Position numbers and translations under genes: made by a program. The notes beneath the pieces were generated by a model. It was not told the origin of the DNA. It saw nothing but the letters and a program-made list of their open reading frames with translations, and did no database searches. From Clostridium sp. (GTDB taxonomy: Bacteria > Bacillota > Clostridia > Lachnospirales > Lachnospiraceae): 64,000 bases of DNA. The stretch lies in the NCBI GenBank assembly GCA_021770825.1, contig JAETQD010000004.1, forward strand, positions 62,001 through 126,000, given 5' to 3'. Positions within the stretch are counted from its first letter, which is position 1. Every line of letters begins with the position of its first letter. Positions 8,595 to 17,705 of the stretch are shown in pieces.

Positions 8595-10037
8595 ATGAAC
8601 CGTATTCTGATGCAGATGATCTATTTTGTGGTTTATTCACTGGTGTTTCTTGTGATTGGAAAGCTGTCCTTTTCTGAAAGTGATTCTGTCTCCAAATTTT
8701 TTGTGGGTGAGCGGAAAAATGATGTGCGCCGGCTGTTTTTCACCTTTGTGGGAACCTGGGTCTCGGCGGCCACGATTCTGGGATTCACAGGAAACGTGTA
8801 CCACAACGGCACGGCAGTCATTGCTTCCTCCGTAATTCCGTGGTTCATCGGTGCGGCCATGCTGTTTTTGATCAGTGACCGTCTTTATGACAATGATATT
8901 GTGTCCATCCCCCAGTTGATCGGTCAGAAATATCACTCCAGGGGCCTTCAGGTTCTTTCTGCCCTGCTGATGATTTTCGGTTATGTTTTTTATCTGGTCA
9001 TTCAGATCAAGGGCTTTGGCATTGCGGCTGCCAGTCTGTTAAATATCGACTATACGGTGGCCATTTTTCTTGTGTATCTGTTCATTCTGTATTCCAGCTT
9101 CGGCGGTTTTAATTCTGTAACCAAATCAGATATTTTAAATCTCATTATGCTCTCCGTCAGTGTGGGCGTTCTCTATTTTGACATCGTGGGCCGGGTCAAG
9201 GGACACTGGCTTTTGAGTGACGGAATTGTGTATGAGATGGTACAAAGCAAGGGCGTGTTTCCGGAGAACGCCAGATTTGCCGGAAAGTCCAGCTTTTTAT
9301 TATATCTGACCATGTTTTTCGGATGGGGCATGGGGCTGGCGGCCAATCCCCAGTACATGATTCGCCTGGTGGCAGCCAAGGATAAGCCCACGGCGAAAAA
9401 AACCATCCTGTATTCCCTTTTGTTTCTGGCTGTGATGTACTTTGGACTGACACAGATCGGGCTGGGGTTACGAATCCTGTTTCCGCAGCTTCGGACGTAC
9501 TGTTCGGCGGATGATGTGTTTGTCTATGCAGTAACCCATCTGATGTATTCCCATTTCAGCGGCATTTTTTTGATCAGCGTGATCGGGGCCTGTGTGTCTA
9601 CGGCCAATTCCCAGCTCCTTTTGATCGGTTCCATGCTGTCTTATGATGTGATGGCTCAGGTTTCCAGAAAGAAAATGACAGAGGAGAAAATCCTTTTCTG
9701 GACCAGGATTTTTATTTTCGCAGGCGGTACGGCAGCTTTAATGCTGGCCATTGACCCGCCGCCGGATATGCTGTCCTTCGGCGCTGATATCTGGGGGCTG
9801 TTTTCCGCAGTGCTGGCTCCGCTAATTTACGGTGCCCTGTGCTTTCCGCATGGAACCAGGGCAGGGGCATATGGGGCGTTTTTTGTGGGCACTTTAAGTT
9901 CCATGCTTTTTATTTCCATGGATATGGAAATTTACTGGGCGTTTCCGGCCACCATCTGTTCTACGGCGGCCTATGTATTGATTCCTCTTCTGGAGAAACG
10001 AGGTGCCGGGAAGCAGAAAAAGGAGACAGGCGTATGA
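8595..10037 (+). CDS. Sodium:solute symporter (SSF) family permease
   Basis: This 480-residue protein has about 12-13 hydrophobic helices with SSF features: FFVGERKN after the first helix, GTWVSAATILGFTGNVYHNG in the sodium-site helices, the GYVFYLVIQIKGFG segment, and later GACVSTANSQLLLIGSMLSYDV. An in-frame upstream extension overlaps truA. The ATG at 8595 follows a GGGGGAGG site and begins at the normal N-terminus. The stop overlaps the next gene's start (ATGA), so symporter, sensor kinase and regulator form one coupled unit. The kinase probably senses the transported solute or its flux; the substrate is unknown. Confidence 0.85.
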   Translation: MNRILMQMIYFVVYSLVFLVIGKLSFSESDSVSKFFVGERKNDVRRLFFTFVGTWVSAATILGFTGNVYHNGTAVIASSVIPWFIGAAMLFLISDRLYDNDIVSIPQLIGQKYHSRGLQVLSALLMIFGYVFYLVIQIKGFGIAAASLLNIDYTVAIFLVYLFILYSSFGGFNSVTKSDILNLIMLSVSVGVLYFDIVGRVKGHWLLSDGIVYEMVQSKGVFPENARFAGKSSFLLYLTMFFGWGMGLAANPQYMIRLVAAKDKPTAKKTILYSLLFLAVMYFGLTQIGLGLRILFPQLRTYCSADDVFVYAVTHLMYSHFSGIFLISVIGACVSTANSQLLLIGSMLSYDVMAQVSRKKMTEEKILFWTRIFIFAGGTAALMLAIDPPPDMLSFGADIWGLFSAVLAPLIYGALCFPHGTRAGAYGAFFVGTLSSMLFISMDMEIYWAFPATICSTAAYVLIPLLEKRGAGKQKKETGV

Positions 10038-11359
10038 AACGGTGGACGGTGCAGTTTAAGGAATGGTTTTTTAAAATAGAAAACGAAATCATGCTGCCGT
10101 TCATTGCTGTGGGAATTCTGGTAATCGGCGCTTTTGCGGTGATTTCCGCATACAACGGATATACCATGCAGATGGAGGAGCAGAAGTCCCGGGCGCAGAT
10201 CACGTTTCAGAACGTGAACATGGACCTTTTATATATGAAGGAACGGCTCACGGAGGCAGAGTTAGAAGAGAAGTACAGCCGCTATGGAGACCCGTCCCTG
10301 CGGATTACGGCAGCGGACGGACGGGTCATTGCCGGGGAGAAGGTTCTTTTGGAGAACCAGCAGGTGATTTATGTGGAAAACGGAGGAAATTTCCTGGACT
10401 GGAAGTTAGAATATATTCTGGATAAGGAACAGTTTTTCAATGAGCTTCTGGAAGAGCAGATGTATGTGATTGTGGGAGCCGTGGCATGTCTTCTGATCAT
10501 TGTGCAGGTCAGCGTATTTCTGGCATGGAGCCTGACGCGGCCCATCCGCAGTATGAGCGCGGCCTGCCGGGAGATTGACGAAAACCGTAAGGACTACCGG
10601 AAATACAGGTTCACGGAGGTGGAACGCCGGGATGAAATCGGCCAGCTTGCAAGGACTTTGGAGACGCTCCTTAAGAACCTGGACAATTATACGAAAATGG
10701 AATACACCAGCCGCATGTCGGCTGCCCTGGCCCATGAGATTAAAAATCCTCTGACCGGAATCCGGTCCGGGGTTCAGGTCCTTAAGGGGAGGGTGGAAAA
10801 GGAAAATGAAAAGCTGCTGTGCGACAGCATGCTCCACGAAATTGACCGGGTGACTGGACTGATCAACGACCTGTTCACCCTGTCAGCCAAAAAGGAAAAC
10901 CACAAACAGGTGGTTTCTTTAAAGCCCCTGTTTGAGGAGATGGATTCCTTCTATGAACGTGGGCTGGAGCAGCAGGGAATCTCCTTTTCGGTCCGGACAG
11001 AGGATGCAGTTACGGTGTATGCAGATGAAAATGAGCTGCGTCAGATCATACATAACCTGGTGACCAACAGCATTAAGGCACTCCATGGCATGGAAAACGG
11101 CTCCATTCTCCTGGAGGCAGAGGAAAAGGACAGATATACAGCCATCAGTATTACGGATAATGGAAAAGGAATGACAAAGGAAGAGCTGGAGAGGGCCATG
11201 GAGCCGTTTTATACACAGAGCATCAACGGTGTTGGACTGGGACTTTCCATCGTGGAAAAGCTCATGGAACAAAACCATGGATACGTGGAGATGGAGAGCG
11301 AACCGGGAAGGGGAACCACAGTCCGTTTAGTTTTTGACAGAGGAGAGAATGACAGATGA
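10034..11359 (+). CDS. Membrane sensor histidine kinase
   Basis: This 441-residue kinase has a transmembrane helix at about 20-40, an extracytoplasmic stretch of about 100 residues, and a second helix at about 145-165. A HAMP-like segment (SLTRPIRSMSAACREID) follows, then the H-box AALAHEIKNPLTGIRSG with His234, N-box NLVTNSIKAL, G1 ITDNGKGM and G2 GVGLGLSIVEKLM. The start codon overlaps the symporter stop by ATGA, and its own stop overlaps the regulator start the same way. It is expected to phosphorylate the downstream NtrC-type regulator. The long reading frame extending upstream into the symporter is not part of it. Confidence 0.88.
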   Translation: MKRWTVQFKEWFFKIENEIMLPFIAVGILVIGAFAVISAYNGYTMQMEEQKSRAQITFQNVNMDLLYMKERLTEAELEEKYSRYGDPSLRITAADGRVIAGEKVLLENQQVIYVENGGNFLDWKLEYILDKEQFFNELLEEQMYVIVGAVACLLIIVQVSVFLAWSLTRPIRSMSAACREIDENRKDYRKYRFTEVERRDEIGQLARTLETLLKNLDNYTKMEYTSRMSAALAHEIKNPLTGIRSGVQVLKGRVEKENEKLLCDSMLHEIDRVTGLINDLFTLSAKKENHKQVVSLKPLFEEMDSFYERGLEQQGISFSVRTEDAVTVYADENELRQIIHNLVTNSIKALHGMENGSILLEAEEKDRYTAISITDNGKGMTKEELERAMEPFYTQSINGVGLGLSIVEKLMEQNHGYVEMESEPGRGTTVRLVFDRGENDR

Positions 11360-12711
11360 AAAAGGTTCTGATCGTAGATGATGAGTTTTTAATCCGGTTT
11401 ACTCTGGAGGAGGGACTTAAGGACCGGGGATATGAAACCCAGTCGGCAGAAACTGTGAAGGCAGGGCTTGAGAAAATGCGGGCCTTCCGTCCCCAGGCCA
11501 TTCTTCTGGATAACCGCCTGGAGCACAGCTTCGGCATGGATGAAATTGCCACTTTTAAGGCTGTGGATGAGGATGTCCAGGTGATTCTCATGACTGCCTA
11601 CGGCTCGGTGGCCCAGGCGGTGGAGGCCACCAAGCGGGGGGCTTACGATTATGTATTAAAGCCTTTTGACATTGATGAGATCGACAGAATCATTTCCAGG
11701 TCCATGGAGCAGGTGAAAAGCCGGGAGTCTCTGGAGTTTCTGAAGGGCGAGGCCCAGGAGTTTATAGGGGTCAGCGAAGCGGCAGTAAAAATCAGAAAGC
11801 ACATTGAGATTCTGGGAAAGAACTCTTCCGTCAATGTTTTAATCCGCGGAGAAACGGGAACCGGAAAAGAGGTGGCGGCATCGCTGATTCATGCAGCCAG
11901 TGACAGGCGGGATAACCTGATGGTACGCATTAACTGCGGTGCCATTCCGGAAAATCTCATGGAAAGCGAGCTGTTTGGCTACGACAGGGGAGCCTTTGCC
12001 GGAGCCATGAAGACGAAAAAGGGCCTCATTGAGCTGGCAGCCGGGGGAACGGTTTTTCTGGATGAAATCGGAGAGCTGCCCCTTTCCATGCAGACCAAGC
12101 TTTTGACCTTTCTGGACCATAAAAAGTTCAAACGGGTGGGCGGTCTGGAGGACATTGAGGTGGACGCCAGGGTCATTGCAGCCACCAACCGCAATCTGGA
12201 AATGGCGGTGGAAAAGGGAGAATTCCGGGAAGATCTCTTTTACAGAATCAATGTGATGGAGTTAACGATTCCGCCCCTCAGGGAGCGGGTGGAGGATATT
12301 CCGGCCCTGTGTGACTATTATTTGAATTATTACAACATGCAGTTTGCCAGAAACATCACCCAGGTGGAACCGGATTTCATGCGGGAGCTTCTGCTTTATG
12401 ACTGGAAGGGAAATGTGAGAGAGCTTAAAAATATTTTTGAGCGGTGTTTTCTTTTCAGTAACGGCACGGTTCTGGAAAAGCATGTGGAACTTAAAAAACC
12501 GGACTGGAAAGCGGACATGCGGACCGGAGAGGCATTTGGCATCAAGGACTTGAAGGAGGGGCCGGTGAGCCTGGAGCAGGAGGTGGCAGCCCTGGAGCAG
12601 ATTTATATGGACCAGGCATTAAAGCTTTGCGGAAATAATCTGACGAAGGCAGCGGCTCTTCTCGGTATCACCAGATTTTCCATGCGGCGGAAGCTGGACA
12701 GGGAAGAATAA
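11356..12711 (+). CDS. NtrC-family response regulator with variant GAFAGA motif
   Basis: This 451-residue protein has a receiver domain (VDDE at 7-10, phospho-acceptor Asp52, Lys in VLKPFD near 105). It is followed by a sigma-54 AAA+ domain with Walker A GETGTGKE near 170 and Walker B GTVFLDEIGELP near 230. A C-terminal Fis-type helix-turn-helix (NNLTKAAALLGITRFSMRRKL) ends the protein. The sigma-54 contact loop normally reads GAFTGA. Here residues 212-217 read GAFAGA, with Ala215 in place of the Thr known to be important for sigma-54 contact. It may act without sigma-54, like TyrR-type relatives, or tolerate the change. It is coupled to the kinase by an ATGA overlap with a good AGGAGAG site. 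Confidence 0.88.
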   Translation: MKKVLIVDDEFLIRFTLEEGLKDRGYETQSAETVKAGLEKMRAFRPQAILLDNRLEHSFGMDEIATFKAVDEDVQVILMTAYGSVAQAVEATKRGAYDYVLKPFDIDEIDRIISRSMEQVKSRESLEFLKGEAQEFIGVSEAAVKIRKHIEILGKNSSVNVLIRGETGTGKEVAASLIHAASDRRDNLMVRINCGAIPENLMESELFGYDRGAFAGAMKTKKGLIELAAGGTVFLDEIGELPLSMQTKLLTFLDHKKFKRVGGLEDIEVDARVIAATNRNLEMAVEKGEFREDLFYRINVMELTIPPLRERVEDIPALCDYYLNYYNMQFARNITQVEPDFMRELLLYDWKGNVRELKNIFERCFLFSNGTVLEKHVELKKPDWKADMRTGEAFGIKDLKEGPVSLEQEVAALEQIYMDQALKLCGNNLTKAAALLGITRFSMRRKLDREE

Positions 12712-12729
12712 AAAAGTGCAAAAAATCAC

Positions 12730-12778
12730 ATCGTGCGAAAACGCTCGCAAAAACCGGGCGATTTTGCACGATTTTTTT
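12730..12778 (+). terminator. Intrinsic terminator after the symporter/two-component operon
   Basis: Arms 12730-12747 and 12755-12772 pair (ATCGTGC, then AAAA after a bulged G, then CGCTCG with CGGGCG) around a 7-base loop and run into a T tract ending at 12778. Confidence 0.8.
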
Positions 12779-12818
12779 GCCAATAAAGGGAAATTGGACC
12801 GAAACTTTGAAAAGTAGC

Positions 12819-12847
12819 TTGATTTAGGGGGATAAGTCAGATAAAAT
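12819..12847 (+). promoter_or_regulatory. Sigma-A promoter of the pyroglutamate cluster
   Basis: TTGATT (12819-12824), 17-bp spacer and TAAAAT (12842-12847). The leader that follows holds a small hairpin, ATGCCGG (12862-12868) with CCGGCAT (12878-12884), before the ribosome site at 12901. Confidence 0.55.
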
Positions 12848-12914
12848 GAAAGGGAACATGGATGCCGGGAGGATGCACCGGCATTTAAAAGCTCAATATA
12901 AGGAGGTAGCATAT

Positions 12915-13676
12915 ATGTATTACGTGGACTTAAACAGTGATCTTGGGGAAAGCTTCGGCAATTACACAATTGGTATGGATGAAGAAATTTTAAAATATGT
13001 TTCTTCTGCCAACGTGGCCTGCGGATGGCATGCCGGTGATCCTATCGTGATGGAAAAGACCATTTCTCTGGCACAGGAATTCGGCACCGCAGTGGGAGCC
13101 CATCCTGGATTTCCGGATTTAATGGGCTTCGGCCGCAGAAACATGGTGGTTACACCGGAGGAGGCCAAGGCCTATGTGAAATACCAGCTCGGCGCTCTGA
13201 TGGCATTTACCCAGAGCAAGGGCATGAAAATCCAGCATGTGAAGCCCCATGGTGCCATTTACAACATGGCTGCTGTGGATGAAAAGCTGGCAAGAGCCAT
13301 GTGTGAGGCCGTTTATGAGGTGGACAAAAACATCATCTTCATGGGACTTGCAGGCTCCAAGATGATTTCCGCCGCTGAGGAAGTGGGACTTAAGGCGGCC
13401 AGCGAGGTTTTTGCAGACCGTGCGTACAACGATGACGGAACCCTTGTTTCCAGAAAGCTTCCGGGCGCTGTGATTAAGGATAAGGAGCTGGCCATCAAGC
13501 GCGTGGTCCGCATGGTGAAAGAAGGTAAGGTAGAATCCATCAACGGCAATGATATCGCCATCAAGGCGGATTCCATCTGTGTGCACGGAGATAACCCAAA
13601 AGCACTGGAATTCGTGAAAAATATCAGGGAAACTCTGATTGCAGAGGGTGTTGCAATTAAAAATCTGATGGATTAA
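12915..13676 (+). CDS. pxpA: 5-oxoprolinase subunit A (LamB/YcsF family)
   Basis: PxpA works with PxpB and PxpC as the bacterial ATP-dependent 5-oxoprolinase, opening pyroglutamate to glutamate. The 253-residue protein starts with the family signature [18 protein letters not shown], followed by [13 protein letters not shown] near 35, [15 protein letters not shown] near 63, [10 protein letters not shown] near 95 and SICVHGDNP near 220. A longer in-frame start exists upstream, but AGGAGGT at 12901-12907 is placed correctly for the ATG at 12915, which gives the normal N-terminus. It heads a five-gene operon matching Bacillus ycsF-ycsG-kipI-kipA-ycsI in content. Confidence 0.93.
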   Translation: MYYVDLNSDLGESFGNYTIGMDEEILKYVSSANVACGWHAGDPIVMEKTISLAQEFGTAVGAHPGFPDLMGFGRRNMVVTPEEAKAYVKYQLGALMAFTQSKGMKIQHVKPHGAIYNMAAVDEKLARAMCEAVYEVDKNIIFMGLAGSKMISAAEEVGLKAASEVFADRAYNDDGTLVSRKLPGAVIKDKELAIKRVVRMVKEGKVESINGNDIAIKADSICVHGDNPKALEFVKNIRETLIAEGVAIKNLMD

Positions 13677-13700
13677 TGAAAGAGAAGGGAACAGACGATC

Positions 13701-14912
13701 ATGGGGGAAAAGAAAAAAAGTAACAATATGGCGACTCTGATGGGAGCAGCATTCCTGATGGCCACATCGGCAATCGGACCTGGCTTCCTGACGCAGACAT
13801 CTACATTTACAGCGCAGTACAGAGGGGTATTTGCATTTGTAATTGTCTGCACGATTCTTCTGGACGTGACCACACAGCTCAATATCTGGTCTGTCATCGG
13901 CGTATCCGGCATGAGAGGACAGGATATTGCGAATAAGGTGCTTCCGGGACTGGGATATTTTATTGCGTTCATGGTGGCCCTCGGCGGCCTGGCCTTCAAC
14001 ATCGGAAACGTGGGCGGCGGCGCTCTGGGGCTTAACGTACTGTTCGGCATTCCCACCACAGCGGGAACCTTCGTTGCAGGTATTATCGGTATCCTGATTT
14101 TCCTTTCCAAGGATGCCAAGGCCAGCATGGATAAGCTTACCAAGTATCTGGGAAGTATTATGATCGTGGTTGTGCTTTATGTGGCAATCAAGTCCAAACC
14201 TCCGGTGGGAGAGGCCGTATCCTGCCTGTTTCATCCCGGTGATGTGGGAGCCCTGGTTCTTCCGTTAATTACACTTCTCGGAGGAAGCTGCGGCGGATAC
14301 ATCACATTCTCCGGCGCCCACAGACTTCTGGACGCAGGCTTTTCCGGAAAGAAGGACCTGCCCCATGTACGCCAGTCCGTACTCATGGGTATTTCCGTAT
14401 CCGGTGTTATGAGAATTTTACTGTTCCTGGCCGTGCTCGGTGTTGTGACCGCCAATCCCGGCGTGACCCTGGATGCCTCCAACCCGGCAGCAGACGCATT
14501 CCGTCTGGGTGCAGGTATGATCGGATATAAGATTTTTGGTCTGGTACTGTTCTTTGCAGCTACCACATCCGTAATCGGAGCAGCTTATACATCCGTTTCT
14601 TTCTTAAAGACTCTCCATCCGTTCATTATGGAGAACGAGAAATGGTTCGTCATTGGTTTCATTACAGCTTCCACGCTGATTATGGCAATCCTTGGAAAGC
14701 CGGCTTCCCTGCTGGTTCTTGCAGGCGCTTTGAACGGCCTGATTCTGCCGCTTACCCTGCTTACCATCCTGCTTGCAAGCCGCAATAAGAACATTGTGGG
14801 CGAGGATTACAAGCATCCGGTTATCCTGATTGTTCTGGGTGCCGGTGTGGTTCTTCTGACCGGTTATTCGGGAATTAAGGCACTTCCGAGCATTCTGACC
14901 ATGTTTGGCTGA
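13701..14912 (+). CDS. NRAMP-like transporter of the 5-oxoprolinase cluster (YcsG type)
   Basis: This 403-residue protein has 10-11 hydrophobic helices and NRAMP-like features: GAAFLMATSAIGPGFLTQTS in the first helix, IWSVIGVSGMRGQDIANKVLPGLG, and NVGGGALGLNVLFG. The canonical metal-site DPGN of manganese/iron NRAMP proteins is absent (IGPGF instead), so it is unlikely to be a typical metal importer. YcsG proteins sit in 5-oxoprolinase clusters. Uptake of pyroglutamate or a related small molecule is an inference from that position. It lies 24 bp behind pxpA and overlaps no neighbour. Confidence 0.8.
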   Translation: MGEKKKSNNMATLMGAAFLMATSAIGPGFLTQTSTFTAQYRGVFAFVIVCTILLDVTTQLNIWSVIGVSGMRGQDIANKVLPGLGYFIAFMVALGGLAFNIGNVGGGALGLNVLFGIPTTAGTFVAGIIGILIFLSKDAKASMDKLTKYLGSIMIVVVLYVAIKSKPPVGEAVSCLFHPGDVGALVLPLITLLGGSCGGYITFSGAHRLLDAGFSGKKDLPHVRQSVLMGISVSGVMRILLFLAVLGVVTANPGVTLDASNPAADAFRLGAGMIGYKIFGLVLFFAATTSVIGAAYTSVSFLKTLHPFIMENEKWFVIGFITASTLIMAILGKPASLLVLAGALNGLILPLTLLTILLASRNKNIVGEDYKHPVILIVLGAGVVLLTGYSGIKALPSILTMFG

Positions 14913-14943
14913 TTTTAGTGTTTCCCAGGAAGGAGATTTGTCT

Positions 14944-15675
14944 ATGGGTGAGGTAAAATATCTCATTTCCGGCGACTGCGCGGTCTGCGTGGAATTCGGA
15001 AATGAAATCAGTCCGGAAATTAACCGGAAAATCCGTGCATTTAAAATTGCAGTGGAAAAAGAGGGAATTGAAGGTATTGTGGAGACAGTTCCCACATACC
15101 GCTCCCTTCTTGTGGTATACAAGCCGGAGGTAATCCGGTTTAAGGAACTGACAGAAAAGTTTGAAGTCATCATGGGCGCCATGGATACGATCCAGATTCC
15201 GCCGCCAACGGTCATTGAGATTCCTGTGCTTTACGGCGGGGAGATGGGACCGGATATCGAAAATGTGGCGAGCCACAACGGAAAGACTGTGGAAGAGGTC
15301 ATTAAAATCCATACGTCAGAGGAATATCTGATCTACATGCTGGGCTTCATTGCAGGCTTCCCGTATCTGGGCGGTATGAGTAAGGAAATTGCGACTCCTA
15401 GACTGAAAAGTCCCAGGGTAAAAATTGAGGGCGGTTCCGTGGGAATTGCCGGAGAGCAGACCGGAGTCTATCCGGTGGCTTCCCCGGGAGGCTGGCAGCT
15501 CATTGGCCGCACTCCCTTGAAGCTTTATGATTCTGAGCGCGAGAAACCGGTGCTTTTGGAGGCCGGACAGTACATCAAATTCCGTTCGGTGACCGAAGAC
15601 GAGTATAAAAAGATCGAAAAGCAGGTGGAAGACGGTACATACAGCTATGTGATCTATGATAAGGAGGTGGAGTGA
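14944..15675 (+). CDS. pxpB: 5-oxoprolinase subunit B (KipI family)
   Basis: This 243-residue PxpB/KipI protein belongs to the allophanate hydrolase subunit 1 family. Family features are GDCAVCVEFGNEISPEIN near the start, the conserved VPTYRSLLVVY near 55, and the C-terminal cyclophilin-like segment GFIAGFPYLGGM followed by IAGEQTGVYPVASPGGWQLIGRTP. The in-frame upstream start at 14905 overlaps the transporter and is not preferred. AGGAAGGAG at 14927-14935 has 8-bp spacing to the ATG at 14944. In Bacillus, KipI also inhibits the sporulation kinase KinA. Here the operon points to the 5-oxoprolinase role. Confidence 0.92.
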   Translation: MGEVKYLISGDCAVCVEFGNEISPEINRKIRAFKIAVEKEGIEGIVETVPTYRSLLVVYKPEVIRFKELTEKFEVIMGAMDTIQIPPPTVIEIPVLYGGEMGPDIENVASHNGKTVEEVIKIHTSEEYLIYMLGFIAGFPYLGGMSKEIATPRLKSPRVKIEGGSVGIAGEQTGVYPVASPGGWQLIGRTPLKLYDSEREKPVLLEAGQYIKFRSVTEDEYKKIEKQVEDGTYSYVIYDKEVE

Positions 15676-16772
15676 TGGGTATTAAAATCGCAAACGGCGG
15701 ATTTTTAACCACCATTCAGGACATGGGACGGTTTGGGTATCAGGAGACCGGCATGGCCGTTTCCGGTGTCATGGACACACGCTCCGCATCCCTTGCCAAT
15801 ATTCTGGTTGGAAATGATGTGAATGAGGCTGTCATCGAGGTCACCATGATGGGACCGATGATGGAGTTTACAAAGGACAATATGGTTGCCGTAACCGGAG
15901 GTGATCTGGGAGCCAAGCTGGACGGAAAGCCCATGCCCAGATACGAAGCGGTTCTGGTGAAAGCGGGCCAGGTGTTAAGCTTTGCGGGAATGTTTTCCGG
16001 AAGCCGTGCCTATGTGGCCTTTGCCGGCGGTCTGGACGTTCCGGTTGTGATGGGAAGCAAGTCCACCAACTTAAAATCCAAGGTGGGCGGACTGGAAGGA
16101 AGAAAGCTTGGAGCCGGCGACGAGATCGGCTTTGCAGCGCCGAAAACATGGCTTCCCAACATGAAGGACAGAAAGCTGGAGCCGGATGATTTCGCTGCCA
16201 GGGAGATTACGCTTCGCGTACTTATGGGGCCCCAGGACGATTTTTTCACGGAAAAGGGCATTGCCACCTTCCTGGGAAGCACCTATACGGTTTCCAATGA
16301 GTATGACCGCATGGGATGCAGAATGCAGGGAGAGATCATTGAACATAAAAACGGCGGCGACATTATCACCGATGGAATCAGCTTCGGTGCCGTTCAGGTG
16401 CCGTCCCATGGAAATCCCATCGTCATGATGGCGGACCATCAGACTACGGGCGGATATACAAAGATTGCCAACGTGATCTCCGTGGACCTTCCGAAGCTGG
16501 CCCAGTGCATGCCGGGCTTTAAGATTCATTTTGAGAAGGTGAGCATTGAGGAGGCCCAGGACCTTTACTGTGCAGAGAAGGCTGGATTTAAGGCTCTTAA
16601 GGAGTCTCTGGAAGTCCGGACAGCCCCTGCATCGGACGTACAGGCAGTGGCCCTTGCTGCGGCTGTCAATGAGGATAAAACGGGCTGGGCGGACCAGGGA
16701 ACCTACCGTGTGGTGGTGAACGGGGACGAGTTTCTTGTGGAGCTGAAAAAAGAAGTGGTCCGGTTCCGTTAA
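15675..16772 (+). CDS. pxpC: 5-oxoprolinase subunit C (KipA family)
   Basis: This 365-residue protein is of the biotin-dependent carboxyltransferase/allophanate hydrolase subunit 2 family. It opens with IKIANGGFLTTIQDMGRFGYQETGMAVSGVMD, then GPMMEF, GSRAYVAFAGG near 115, VLMGPQDD near 180, SNEYDRMGCRMQG near 210 and SFGAVQVPSHGNPIVMMADHQTTGGY near 235-260. The ATG overlaps the pxpB stop (TGATG), and the ribosome site AGGAGG at 15662-15667 fits it; a GTG one codon upstream is possible but too close. It pairs with PxpB as the carboxyltransferase-like half of the oxoprolinase. Confidence 0.92.
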   Translation: MGIKIANGGFLTTIQDMGRFGYQETGMAVSGVMDTRSASLANILVGNDVNEAVIEVTMMGPMMEFTKDNMVAVTGGDLGAKLDGKPMPRYEAVLVKAGQVLSFAGMFSGSRAYVAFAGGLDVPVVMGSKSTNLKSKVGGLEGRKLGAGDEIGFAAPKTWLPNMKDRKLEPDDFAAREITLRVLMGPQDDFFTEKGIATFLGSTYTVSNEYDRMGCRMQGEIIEHKNGGDIITDGISFGAVQVPSHGNPIVMMADHQTTGGYTKIANVISVDLPKLAQCMPGFKIHFEKVSIEEAQDLYCAEKAGFKALKESLEVRTAPASDVQAVALAAAVNEDKTGWADQGTYRVVVNGDEFLVELKKEVVRFR

Positions 16773-16793
16773 TGACCGGAAGGAGGATGTGTG

Positions 16794-17609
16794 ATGGCAG
16801 ATTATCGCAATTGGAAGCCGGAAGATATCTGGGGAGAAATCCGCAGCGGGAAGATTGATTATCCCACAGCAGGAATGTGCGGCGGATATGCCCAGGCCAA
16901 TCTGGTGATTCTTCCGAAGAACTATGCAGAGGATTTCAAAGAGTTTGCAAAGAGAAATCCGAAGCCCTGTCCGGTTTTGGAGATCATTGAGGGCAGCCCG
17001 GCCGTCCATGACATGGGCGAGGGAGCCAATATTGTGACGGATATTCCACGGTATTTTATTTATAAGGACGGCGTGAAGGTGGATGAGGTGACCGATGCTT
17101 CAGAATACTGGCAGGATGATTTCGTGGGCTTTTTAATCGGATGCAGCTTTTCTTTCGAGGAGGCACTTTTACAGGCAGGCATTGATGTGCGCCATATTTC
17201 CATGGGATGCAACGTTCCCATGTATAAGACGAACATTGAATGTGAAAAGGCCGGAGTATTTGAAGGGCCCCTGGTATGCAGCATGCGTCCCATGAAGCCG
17301 GAGGATGCCCGGACGGCAGCAGAGATCACCGGACGGTATCCCAACGTTCACGGCGCGCCTGTCCACATGGGAGATCCGGCCCAAATCGGCATTAAAGACG
17401 TGAATAAGCCTGATTACGGTGATGCGGTGGAGATCAGAGAGGGAGAGATTCCCGTGTTCTGGGCCTGCGGCGTGACGCCCCAGGCGGCTGTGGAGCGGGC
17501 AAAGCCCCCCATTGTGATCACCCACGCCCCGGGCCATATGTTTATCACCAATGTGAAGAATACGGAATTGAACGATTATCTGGAGGCGAAGAAGAAATCT
17601 GGGAAATAA
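16794..17609 (+). CDS. Putative hydro-lyase, DUF1445/YcsI family (D-glutamate cyclase-like)
   Basis: This 271-residue protein belongs to the YcsI/DUF1445 family, for which D-glutamate cyclase activity has been reported in a homologue. Family features are TAGMCGGYAQANLVILPK near residue 22, FLIGCSFSFEEAL near 110, HISMGCNVPMYKTNI near 135, MRPMKPEDA near 160, and FWACGVTPQAA plus ITHAPGHMFITN near the end. As D-glutamate cyclase forms 5-oxo-D-proline, it fits chemically with the oxoprolinase genes directly upstream. ATG 16794 is preferred over GTG 16791 because of the AGGAGG spacing (7 bp). Last gene of the operon. Confidence 0.85.
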   Translation: MADYRNWKPEDIWGEIRSGKIDYPTAGMCGGYAQANLVILPKNYAEDFKEFAKRNPKPCPVLEIIEGSPAVHDMGEGANIVTDIPRYFIYKDGVKVDEVTDASEYWQDDFVGFLIGCSFSFEEALLQAGIDVRHISMGCNVPMYKTNIECEKAGVFEGPLVCSMRPMKPEDARTAAEITGRYPNVHGAPVHMGDPAQIGIKDVNKPDYGDAVEIREGEIPVFWACGVTPQAAVERAKPPIVITHAPGHMFITNVKNTELNDYLEAKKKSGK

Positions 17610-17627
17610 AATACGGAATATTTTCGG

Positions 17628-17664
17628 AAAGTCCGGCAGGGAGTACGAACCTGCCGGGCTTTTT
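17628..17664 (+). terminator. Intrinsic terminator after the pyroglutamate cluster
   Basis: A 13-bp stem with one G-T pair (17628-17640 with 17650-17662) closes a 9-base loop and is followed by T residues. Confidence 0.88.
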
Positions 17665-17705
17665 GAAATTACAGGTTTCACAGTTATTTACAGTATATTT
17701 TTGGT

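Noticed and set aside
12712..12914. Sigma-54 promoter for the pyroglutamate cluster, controlled by the adjacent NtrC-type regulator
   Set aside because: No TGGCAC-N5-TTGC pattern is present; a sigma-A type promoter with 17-bp spacer fits instead.
13119..14234. 371-codon frame antisense to pxpA and the NRAMP-like gene
   Set aside because: Composition is that of a mirror frame (His/Cys/Ser rich) and both sense genes are firm.
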